A stretch of 6,843 nucleotides of DNA from Pseudomonadota bacterium (GTDB taxonomy: Bacteria > Bdellovibrionota > Bacteriovoracia > Bacteriovoracales > Bacteriovoracaceae). A model generated the notes under the pieces. That model did no database searches. It was not told where the DNA came from and saw only the letters and a program-made list of their open reading frames with translations. Positions 1 through 6,112 of the stretch are shown here, in pieces (within the stretch, counting starts at the first letter, position 1; every line of letters starts with the position of its first letter). The DNA lies in contig JAJTIF010000317.1 of assembly GCA_021299675.1 (NCBI GenBank), positions 1-6,843 on the forward strand. Reading direction: 5' to 3'. A program made the position numbers and the translations under genes.

Positions 1-395
1 AATTCATCACACGACTGAAGGATGTACAAACCCCCTTCGTCTTCATCTCTGGAGACCGCCACCTGAGCGAGATCATGCAGTTCCCACGCGCTGTGCTTGG
101 TCAGTTGAGCTTCGAGTTTACCACCTCTCCTCTTCACGCCAAAACATACCCGGGCTCCATCGCCGCCCTGGAGAATCCCTGGCGTGTTGTGGGAGTAGAC
201 GGCGTGAACAACATGATGTTCTTTGAGACTCAACTGCTTGAGCAGAGCTGGAAGATTAAACCGCGAGCTGTCTCGTCCAAGGGAGAGATCCTCTTTGAGC
301 GAGAACTGAGTTTAACGACGGAAAGATTGAAAGACTTTGAGGCTGACAAGCCGAAGCGGAGAAGATACCGGCGGGCCCGCTGGCGCCGCCGGTAG
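1..395 (+). CDS. PhoD-like alkaline phosphatase/phosphodiesterase, C-terminal part (5' end outside window)
   Basis: The frame is open from base 3, so the gene enters from the left edge and only about 130 C-terminal residues are visible. The ATG at 75 lies inside the conserved core and is not the start. The stretch VFISGDRHLSEI (codons at about 36-71) matches the metal-binding GDxH motif of PhoD-like metallophosphatases. It is followed at the expected distance by FEFTTSPL, equivalent to the family's 'elTSSgl' segment, and by a terminal beta-rich part (NPWRVVGVDGVNNMMFFE). PhoD enzymes are usually exported phosphomonoesterases or phosphodiesterases that use metal ions; the N-terminus needed to judge export is missing. 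The last residues (KPKRRRYRRARWRRR) are extremely basic, which is not typical of the family, and are encoded by a GC-rich hairpin. The family call is fairly secure; substrate is unknown. Confidence 0.82.
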   Translation, partial: FITRLKDVQTPFVFISGDRHLSEIMQFPRAVLGQLSFEFTTSPLHAKTYPGSIAALENPWRVVGVDGVNNMMFFETQLLEQSWKIKPRAVSSKGEILFERELSLTTERLKDFEADKPKRRRYRRARWRRR

Positions 396-403
396 TTTGG
401 TTT
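367..403 (+). terminator. GC-rich hairpin at the end of the PhoD-like gene, possible terminator
   Basis: ACCGGCGG (367-374) pairs with CCGCCGGT (386-393), and three further pairs (375-377 with 382-384) can form above a one-base bulge, leaving a tetraloop. The hairpin covers the last codons and touches the stop codon. The sequence after it (TAGTTTGGTTTA) is T-rich but interrupted, so it is an imperfect intrinsic terminator for the + strand. On the other strand the bases after the hairpin are pyrimidine-rich without a real U run, so termination of the convergent giant gene here is less certain. Confidence 0.4.
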
Positions 404-3400
404 ACTTAAAGAGCTTTTTAATTTCTTCTTTATCGCTGGCTTCTACTTCTTTGGTTTTTTGTCCCTGAGGCTCAAGGCCCTTCTTTCTGATCAATACGCG
501 ATCGAGGTTACGGTGATAGGCCTTAGAGACCTGCTTAAAGAGTGAATCATCCGTAGTGGCCTGGAGATCTTTGTCGCGGTTCTTGTTGACAGAGTCCAGC
601 ATATCTTTCAGCTCACTCTCCTTCATTCCCGTAACTTTAGAAGCATCAGAGAGCTCCTTCGAAGAGTCAGCTTCGCTTCCCGAACCGTATTGGCCAAAGC
701 TAGAGCTGAAGTCGACCGGATTCACGTTTGCACTACCACTGCCAGAAGCTCCAAGGCCTGAGGCTGAGCCGCCGCCAAATGAGCTCTGAGGAGGTGTGCT
801 GGCCACGGCGCCATACTTCTGATCTGTTTCACCTTCTTTCTTGCCAAGGCCTTTGCCTGCAGCACCCAACTGACCCATGGTGCCTCCGATACCAGAATAG
901 AAAGAGCTATCTTTCGGATTAGCTAACCCACCCACTTTTGAGATCGGCGAGTTGGCAGCGGAGAAGAAGCGAGTGGTGGCACCCAAACGACCAGATGTGG
1001 TCGCACTCTTTTTCGCCTGAGATTCGAAATTCTTAAAGGCCCGGTTATCAGCCGCCACACGCTCCGAGTGGCGCTTCGCTGCGTTCAGTACCTGGCGCTG
1101 GAAGCCGCCGAGGTTTTGAGAGTTCGCACTGCTACCTTTCACGGCTGTGCCTGGAAGAGCTCCACCCTCAGGCAGACCTTCGAACTCTGCACTCAAAGGG
1201 AAGCCTAGGGCACGGAAAGATCTGAAGACTTCTGAGCGAATGACGTTTTTCTTCTTGTCGGTCCCCATGCCTACACCGTACTTACCAGCACCGATTTGGT
1301 AGTTGGATCTTCTCACCGCCAAGTCATCGGCGTAGCGGTTGTAGGCATCATCGAGCTCGAGACCTTTCTTGATGCAAAGCGTGGTCAAGAGGCGGATGTT
1401 GTGCAAGAGCGTGAGGTAGTAAGACTGCAAGTACGCCAGCGGGTAACCAATCCCTGCCTCACCAGACATGTGACGCCAGTTAAAATGCATCTGGTAGACG
1501 TAGTCCGCAAAAAGCTCGGCGGTTTTCTCGTCTTCGAATATGTCGCCATAACCTTTAGGGTTGGGGTGCTTGCCATCGTAGTGCTTGGCTCCGCAATCAT
1601 AGAGGTTTGGATAACGACCATCGGCACTGTCTTTGGAACAGAGGGCGTACTTCTTAACCGACTTTTTATAGTCATCAATTTTTTGTTGATCGTAGACGAA
1701 GTTACCCACGAACTGACCATTGTTCTTGTTAATGAACTTGCCCAGGTCTGGGAAGAACTTTAATTTATCCTCTGACTTCGCCGAATAGCTCTTGCCCTGA
1801 GCCTCGAGCCACTTACAGCCTTCCCCGAAACCTTTCTGGAGTTCACTCATCCAGCGGGCATCCACGTTCTGGTCACCCTCGTAGAGATCTGGCCAGACGG
1901 GATCCATCAGCATGCGTGGGGCCATCATCTCGATCCACTCTTTATACTCTGGTTGCTTGATGATTTTATTATCCGGCATCGGGCGATAGAAACTTTGTGC
2001 ACACATGGTGCCCTTAAAAGGACCGGAACAGGGGTTCGGGTTAGTGCCACCATAAGACATAGATTTAGCTAAGGTCTCAGCACAACTGCGAGTTTCCTTG
2101 AAGCGCAGCGGGAACTGAGACTCGATCCCGAGTTTATTCGAGAACACCGGCCAGTGCAGGATACGGTAGAAGGTCTTACAGTAGAAGAGCTTTAAGAAAC
2201 CACAGCTCTTCTTTTCAACGAGACGGTCTTCAATCAAGACCGGAGGGAAATCTTTAGCCAGATTATCAATCACCTGGGCAGAGGTTTGGAATCCGCTCCC
2301 ACCACTAGTGACGATAGCTCCCACAACAAGCACACCCGCAGCAATAAATAAGCCCATCGAAGCCGTCGCCGACAATGCCCCTGCCACAATGATTGGTCCC
2401 AAAGCTCCAGCTGTTACAATAACAAGGAGTGCAAGGATCAAAAAGAGTAGAAATTTTAAAGACTTTTTGGTGTATTCTTTGAACTTACTTTCAGAGTGAA
2501 AGTAGCCGCGATACCACTTTGTTTTCGTTTTATCTTTCTCATAGAACTCGTAAACAGATTTATTCACTTTCGAACTCTTCATCTGCTGAATACGGTCATT
2601 CCAGTATCTGGTTAACTTATCATGATCGCGACTGGCCACAGAGATATCTCTCACCACATCCTGAAGTGTCGTTTCTACTTTCTCCGCATCCAAGAAAGTG
2701 TCGATTTGATTACACGAGCGGATACGCAACCAACGCACCAGCACTTCCTCGTGGCTAATTCCTGAGGCACCACCATCGATCCCGTCGATGTCGTCTTTGC
2801 CTTTCTCACCCTGAGAGTCCATCTTGGTGAGGTTATCCATGTACATCTTCACGTAGTTTGGAAACTCGAGACCTTCTTTGTATTCTTTGGTGGGAGAATC
2901 AGGAAGTTTCAAAGAGTCCTGCATACTTTGCCCATTGGGATCAGGATTTGAAGCAGTGCCGAGAACTTTCGCGTCGGAGCGACAGATCTTATTTTCTGTG
3001 GTCCCCGTACACTGGCTGAAGAAGAAAGCTTGCTTATCAGCATCAAACTTCTCAGGGCCGAAGGTATAGATACACTGACACGCCATCACGAGGTCAATGT
3101 AGCGGGTCTGATCCAACTGGTGGTTACGGTTATCCCGCAAGTCAGTCATGATGTCTTTGGTTCTCTTATACAAGTTATCTTTGTGAAGAACAAAATCCTT
3201 GTTCGGCAAGTGCCATCTATCTTGTGTACCTTTCCCCGAGTAGCTGACCTCGAAGGCGCGCAAGAATAGCTCGGCGTTACGGTTGAGGTTTGGTGAGTCA
3301 ATCCAATTGTCTTTCGCGGTATTAAAGGTACAGCTCTTGATGTCCGAGCGACCTTTAGGAGTAATGGATGGAATATTATAGCGCTTCACATACTCTTCTT

Positions 3401-4826
3401 GAGTCATGGTGTAGCCGATGTCTTTGCCAGCTTTTTTCGCTGCCACGTTATCGGAGGTCATCTGTTTGCGCTCTTTATAGATCTTTAAAAGCTCTTCTTT
3501 ACGTTTAGTTTTGTCGTCGATCTTAAGCGCGAGTTTGATTCTATTCTCAACCATATCCAGCTGCTCTTTGGTGAGAGCATCGTCGTTTTGCCAGGTGCTC
3601 TGGATTTCTTTTTTGAGGTTCTGCTTTGGAACTTCTGGTGTGACCTCAGCCAAAGCTGGGGAGATGGTCAGTTGCGTGAGGACCACAAAAATAATATTTT
3701 TCATAGATTGGTAGTTTGTTTGAGGTTTAATTTTCTCAAAGTTCATGTCTCTGGGAGCATCCAGCGCTCCTGGATCGTCACCGAAACGGCCACCCGAGCC
3801 ACCTCCACCTGAAGAGCCGCCGCCGGAAGATCCACCGCCAGAAGATCCACCTCCACTGGTACCACCGCTTGACGGTGTCAGTGGGGCATCACCAGCACCG
3901 CCGGCGCGCGGAAGAATGAAAGGTGGAAGATCTGGGATACAGTAGCCGTCGAGGTCTTCGATTAGACCTTTACAACAGAGTTGGTTTTTCTCGGCTTTTG
4001 TCCCCTCGGTGACACAGTCTTCACAGATGTAGCGCTGAGTACATTTGCCCGAGGCACAGTTAGCAGAACAGCATTCGGCGTTATTAGTACACACAGCATC
4101 TTTAGGTTTGCACTGGACTCCCTCAATGCCTGAGGCCTGCGGCATACACATGCCCTTGAGACAGTGAGGATTCTCAGGTGAGCACTCTTGACCGAGACCT
4201 GCAGGCTGGAAACACGCTAAAGCTGGAGAACAAACTCCCTTGGCTTCTTCTGGGTCACGGTTACAAATCTTCGAAGCACACTCGCCATGATCGGCACACT
4301 CTTCGTTGGCTTTTTTACCTTGAAGCGTCTTTTCAAGAGAGTTCGAGACTCCTTCTTTCAAACCTTGGCAACATGAACCTCCGGCCAAGAGTTTATTGGC
4401 CTGGATACAAGCGGGAGCAGAAGAGCTGAGAGATGAGTAGTTCACAGCGATGTTACAAGCCACATCGCGGGCCTGTAAATTCGCCAAACCACTATCCTCT
4501 CGGAAAGTTTTCTCGGCATCAGCACAAGCGGCGATCTGAGTTTTTTTAGAACTCAGCTGAGCTAAACTAATATAACCACCGCGGTAGAGATTATCTGTCA
4601 TGCCTGACAACTCGGAATTAAAAGTTGCCGGGGGAAAAGCTTCTTTATTGGTCTCTTCATCAATCTTTCGTGACTTCATGTCCGCTAGCATTTGGGGGGC
4701 AAGTGCATTCACTGACACGAAAGCATCCGAGCGGGTCATCGCTCCCTCTTCTTGCGCAAAACTTGGACTGGCCAAGAGCGAGAGAGTAAAAAGCAGTGAC
4801 AAGTATTTTAAATTTAATAACTTCAT
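402..4826 (-). CDS. giant exported cysteine-rich protein, apparent in-frame fusion of two secreted proteins; function unknown
   Basis: The frame encodes 1474 residues without interruption. I place the start at ATG 4826 because AAGAGG (4833-4838) lies 6 bases upstream; the TTG at 4832 would abut that site. Order of parts (ATG numbering): signal peptide 1-24 (cleavage after SFA); helical region to about 100; cysteine-rich region 101-296 with 24 cysteines; Gly3Ser2 linker about 321-346; a second signal-peptide-like segment 375-393; a charged, helical region with scattered cysteines; a very hydrophobic stretch 792-840; a Trp/Tyr/Cys-containing region to about 1190; and a Gly/Ser/Ala-rich tail (about 1229-1400) ending in a charged helical end. 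I recognise no enzyme motif and no known family over the second part. Export and disulfide bonding are inferred from the signal peptide and cysteines. It is transcribed divergently from srkA from its own promoter. Whether the product is one polypeptide or two is open. Confidence 0.85.
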   Translation of the reverse strand: MKLLNLKYLSLLFTLSLLASPSFAQEEGAMTRSDAFVSVNALAPQMLADMKSRKIDEETNKEAFPPATFNSELSGMTDNLYRGGYISLAQLSSKKTQIAACADAEKTFREDSGLANLQARDVACNIAVNYSSLSSSAPACIQANKLLAGGSCCQGLKEGVSNSLEKTLQGKKANEECADHGECASKICNRDPEEAKGVCSPALACFQPAGLGQECSPENPHCLKGMCMPQASGIEGVQCKPKDAVCTNNAECCSANCASGKCTQRYICEDCVTEGTKAEKNQLCCKGLIEDLDGYCIPDLPPFILPRAGGAGDAPLTPSSGGTSGGGSSGGGSSGGGSSGGGGSGGRFGDDPGALDAPRDMNFEKIKPQTNYQSMKNIIFVVLTQLTISPALAEVTPEVPKQNLKKEIQSTWQNDDALTKEQLDMVENRIKLALKIDDKTKRKEELLKIYKERKQMTSDNVAAKKAGKDIGYTMTQEEYVKRYNIPSITPKGRSDIKSCTFNTAKDNWIDSPNLNRNAELFLRAFEVSYSGKGTQDRWHLPNKDFVLHKDNLYKRTKDIMTDLRDNRNHQLDQTRYIDLVMACQCIYTFGPEKFDADKQAFFFSQCTGTTENKICRSDAKVLGTASNPDPNGQSMQDSLKLPDSPTKEYKEGLEFPNYVKMYMDNLTKMDSQGEKGKDDIDGIDGGASGISHEEVLVRWLRIRSCNQIDTFLDAEKVETTLQDVVRDISVASRDHDKLTRYWNDRIQQMKSSKVNKSVYEFYEKDKTKTKWYRGYFHSESKFKEYTKKSLKFLLFLILALLVIVTAGALGPIIVAGALSATASMGLFIAAGVLVVGAIVTSGGSGFQTSAQVIDNLAKDFPPVLIEDRLVEKKSCGFLKLFYCKTFYRILHWPVFSNKLGIESQFPLRFKETRSCAETLAKSMSYGGTNPNPCSGPFKGTMCAQSFYRPMPDNKIIKQPEYKEWIEMMAPRMLMDPVWPDLYEGDQNVDARWMSELQKGFGEGCKWLEAQGKSYSAKSEDKLKFFPDLGKFINKNNGQFVGNFVYDQQKIDDYKKSVKKYALCSKDSADGRYPNLYDCGAKHYDGKHPNPKGYGDIFEDEKTAELFADYVYQMHFNWRHMSGEAGIGYPLAYLQSYYLTLLHNIRLLTTLCIKKGLELDDAYNRYADDLAVRRSNYQIGAGKYGVGMGTDKKKNVIRSEVFRSFRALGFPLSAEFEGLPEGGALPGTAVKGSSANSQNLGGFQRQVLNAAKRHSERVAADNRAFKNFESQAKKSATTSGRLGATTRFFSAANSPISKVGGLANPKDSSFYSGIGGTMGQLGAAGKGLGKKEGETDQKYGAVASTPPQSSFGGGSASGLGASGSGSANVNPVDFSSSFGQYGSGSEADSSKELSDASKVTGMKESELKDMLDSVNKNRDKDLQATTDDSLFKQVSKAYHRNLDRVLIRKKGLEPQGQKTKEVEASDKEEIKKLFK
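2307..2453 (-). other. hydrophobic hairpin of the giant protein (residues about 792-840)
   Basis: A 49-residue uncharged stretch runs from FLLFLILALLVIVTAGALG, through a Gly-Pro break at 810-811, to GLFIAAGVLVVGAIVTSG. It is long enough for two membrane helices and is rich in Gly and Ala, giving glycine-zipper-like spacing in the second half. A strongly basic segment (KFKEYTKKSLK) precedes it. It indicates membrane anchoring or insertion. Confidence 0.75.
3648..3704 (-). other. internal second signal-peptide-like segment (residues 375-393) and possible second start
   Basis: Met375 opens a textbook short signal peptide: MKN, then the hydrophobic core IIFVVLTQLTI, then SPALA followed by EV. 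An A-x-A type signal peptidase site falls after Ala393. If translation began at ATG 3704 the product would be 1100 residues. No ribosome binding site precedes ATG 3704 (upstream bases CAAACTACCAATCT). The in-frame ATG at 3746 (MNFEKIKP) is an alternative start, also without a well spaced site of its own. Confidence 0.65.
3811..3855. repeat. three tandem 15-bp units encoding a Gly3Ser2 linker
   Basis: Units begin at 3811, 3826 and 3841 (+ strand GAAGAGCCGCCGCCG, GAAGATCCACCGCCA, GAAGATCCACCTCCA). Read on the - strand they encode Gly-Gly-Gly-Ser-Ser steps within a flexible linker, residues about 321-346, that ends the cysteine-rich part of the giant protein. The units differ at only a few, mostly third-codon, positions, so copy number could change by slippage without breaking the frame. 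Confidence 0.85.
3939..4298 (-). other. cysteine-rich region with repeated C-x(5,6)-C-x4-C modules, one of knottin-like spacing
   Basis: Residues 177-296 hold 19 of the 24 cysteines of the N-terminal half. Three units share the spacing C-x(5,6)-C-x4-C: 177/183/188, 215/222/227 and 246/252/257. The third lies in a six-cysteine module (239, 246, 252, 253, 257, 262) with spacing C-x6-C-x5-CC-x3-C-x4-C, the framework of inhibitor cystine knots. A second motif, CC-[QK]-G-L-x-E, occurs at 152-158 and 284-290. Such modules resemble the small disulfide-rich 'Dickkopf-like' segments of exported proteins; they usually act as stable binding or spacer units. Binding partners here are unknown. Confidence 0.7.
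4755..4826 (-). other. N-terminal signal peptide of the giant protein (residues 1-24)
   Basis: A short basic n-region (MKLLNLK), a leucine-rich core (YLSLLFTLSLLA) and a c-region SPSFA followed by Q fit a Sec signal peptide cleaved by signal peptidase I after Ala24. There is no cysteine at the +1 position, so it is not a lipoprotein signal. Confidence 0.88.
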
Positions 4827-4832
4827 ATACAA

Positions 4833-4838
4833 CCTCTT
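4833..4838 (-). promoter_or_regulatory. ribosome binding site fixing the start of the giant gene at 4826
   Basis: On the - strand AAGAGG sits 6 bases before ATG 4826. The upstream in-frame TTG at 4832 directly abuts this site, too close for initiation, so ATG 4826 is the supported start. Confidence 0.75.
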
Positions 4839-4853
4839 GATTATTCATTTATG

Positions 4854-4882
4854 ATTATAAGTCCCTAAGGCATGGGGTACAA
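4854..4882 (-). promoter_or_regulatory. sigma70-type promoter of the giant gene
   Basis: On the - strand TTGTAC (4882-4877) is followed after exactly 17 bases by a perfect TATAAT (4859-4854). Transcription would start near 4847, giving a leader of about 20 bases that contains the AAGAGG ribosome binding site. The -10 box is perfect while the -35 box matches consensus only in its TTG. A separate perfect TTGACA lies further upstream on the same strand (4936-4931) but has no well spaced -10 box. Confidence 0.6.
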
Positions 4883-4972
4883 GCAAAGCCTACTAAGTTT
4901 TGGAATTTAGAGGATTTTACTAATCACTTCTGTCAACTATTTGTGGCAACTACTTAAAACCCTTTGGGTCTT

Positions 4973-4978
4973 AAAGGA
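4973..4978 (+). promoter_or_regulatory. ribosome binding site of srkA
   Basis: AAAGGA lies 8 bases before ATG 4987, supporting that start. The same bases can pair with CCTTT at 4961-4965 (see findings). I could not identify a convincing + strand promoter in 4839-4972. Confidence 0.65.
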
Positions 4979-4986
4979 AACGCAAG

Positions 4987-6030
4987 ATGAGCACCAGCAA
5001 CCCCTGGGGTGAGAGCACGGAGTTTTTCTACAAACTCACACCGGATGTGATCGATGAAGTGGTGCGCTCCTTTGGTCTGCGTCCCCTTGGGCGTGTGGTG
5101 CAACTCAATAGCCTCGAGAACCGCGTCTACGAGGTGGAAGTTTCAAAATACACCAATGATTTTTTGGGCCCCCAAAATTTAAACGCCGTGGTGATCAAGT
5201 TCTATCGTCCGGGTCGCTGGAGTGAAGCCACCATCAAAGAGGAGCATCGCTTTCTCTTTGAGATGCAAGAATACGAGATCCCGCTCATCACTCCCCTGTC
5301 CCGTGACGAGCAGAGTGTTTTCACGCATGAAGCCTCGGGACTGATTTACACCGTATTCCCAAAAGTCATGGGACGACTTAAAGATGAACTCAACAAAGAC
5401 GAAGCCATTCAGATCGGCCGCTTGATCGCTCGCCTCCACAACATCGGTAAACTCTCTTCCTTCCAGTCTCGCGCGCGCTTTAACACCACTGATTGGCTAC
5501 TCTCAGGTCTGGGTGAGATCGAGGCGAAAGAGTTCATCTCCAATGATCTAAAGAAGAGCTACAGCTATCTGGTGAACCTCATCCACCAGAGCATCACTCC
5601 CTATATCGAGCGGCTGCCCGTCCAGCGTATTCACGGTGATTTCCACCGCGGCAACATTCTTTGGGGTGAGCAAGGGGCGTGGATCACGGACCTGGATGAC
5701 TGTGTGATGGGGCCTCGCGAGCAAGACCTGTGGCTGCTTTTTCCTGGTCAAGACGAGTGGTCGCGGGATCTACAGAAGCACTTCCTATCGGGCTATCATG
5801 AAATGAGCCGTGAACCCATTCATGTCACCCCCTTTCTCACCGAGGCCCTGCGCTCGATGCGCATGATCCACTTCAACGCCTGGATTGCCAAGCGTTGGGA
5901 AGATCCGATTTTTCAGCACATGTTCACTCTCTTTGCGACCCAGAACTATTGGGAGCAGCAGGTGATCGATCTCAAGCAGCAGGTGGCATTACTGCAAGAC
6001 CATCTCCACTCTGGCATGGGGCTTGAATAG
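4987..6030 (+). CDS. srkA: SrkA/RdoA (YihE)-type stress-response Ser/Thr protein kinase
   Basis: The 347-residue product follows the family from end to end (the E. coli protein has 328). Visible motifs are the nucleotide-binding start LNSLENRVY (40-48); the ATP-binding lysine in VVIKFYRPGRW (Lys71); EEH (85-87); the catalytic loop HGDFHRGNILW (216-226, with Asp218 and Asn223); and the metal-binding TDLDD (Asp235), followed by the family's GPREQDLWLL. All key residues are present, so it should be active. SrkA proteins are cytoplasmic kinases of the aminoglycoside-phosphotransferase/choline-kinase fold, shown in E. coli to protect cells from oxidative and other lethal stress. Compared with E. 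coli it has an insert near residues 53-66 between the first strands. The start is set by AAAGGA 8 bases upstream. In E. coli srkA precedes dsbA; no dsbA is seen here, though the next gene does encode an exported protein. Substrates are unknown. Confidence 0.93.
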   Translation: MSTSNPWGESTEFFYKLTPDVIDEVVRSFGLRPLGRVVQLNSLENRVYEVEVSKYTNDFLGPQNLNAVVIKFYRPGRWSEATIKEEHRFLFEMQEYEIPLITPLSRDEQSVFTHEASGLIYTVFPKVMGRLKDELNKDEAIQIGRLIARLHNIGKLSSFQSRARFNTTDWLLSGLGEIEAKEFISNDLKKSYSYLVNLIHQSITPYIERLPVQRIHGDFHRGNILWGEQGAWITDLDDCVMGPREQDLWLLFPGQDEWSRDLQKHFLSGYHEMSREPIHVTPFLTEALRSMRMIHFNAWIAKRWEDPIFQHMFTLFATQNYWEQQVIDLKQQVALLQDHLHSGMGLE

Positions 6031-6083
6031 ATCTCTCTCAATAAACACTACAGACAAGAGATTTTGAGGGGGTTAGCTCCTCA
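6029..6083 (+). terminator. weak hairpins downstream of srkA, possible terminator or attenuator
   Basis: ATCTCT (6031-6036) can pair with AGAGAT (6057-6062) just before a short TTTT (6062-6065), with a 20-base loop. A second stem, TGAGGGG (6065-6071) with CTCCTCA (6077-6083), has a 5-base loop but no U run after it. Neither is a strong intrinsic terminator, so read-through into the next gene is likely. No convincing promoter was found in 6031-6122. Confidence 0.25.
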
Positions 6084-6112
6084 GCTTCGTCTAAACTTTG
6101 AGCACTTGCTTG

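Noticed and set aside
75..395. ATG 75 as start of a 106-residue protein
   Set aside because: The frame is open to the left edge and the GDxH metal-binding motif lies upstream of this ATG, so the gene is cut by the window.
1385..1720. 111-codon - strand ORF in another frame of the giant gene
   Set aside because: The Ser/Thr-rich translation is typical of an out-of-frame reading of the overlapping real gene.
1296..1763. 155-codon + strand ORF opposite the giant gene
   Set aside because: It lies wholly within a strongly supported - strand gene and shows no recognisable domain or start signal.
3811..3855. CRISPR-like array
   Set aside because: The 15-bp units are directly adjacent with no spacers and encode an in-frame Gly/Ser linker.
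3745..3945. + strand ORF encoding a proline-rich repeat protein
   Set aside because: It is the antisense image of the Gly3Ser2 repeats (Gly codons GGN read as Pro on the other strand) and has no ribosome binding site or family features.
4827..4832. TTG 4832 as start of the giant gene
   Set aside because: It directly abuts the ribosome binding site and adds only Met-Tyr ahead of a normal signal peptide start at ATG 4826.
4660..4848. - strand ORF starting near the giant gene's promoter
   Set aside because: It overlaps the signal peptide region in another frame, and the AAGAGG site serves ATG 4826 instead.
4987..6030. Antibiotic (aminoglycoside) phosphotransferase
   Set aside because: The fold is shared, but LNSLENRVY, KFYRPGRW, HGDFHRGNILW and DLDD are specific to the SrkA/RdoA kinases.
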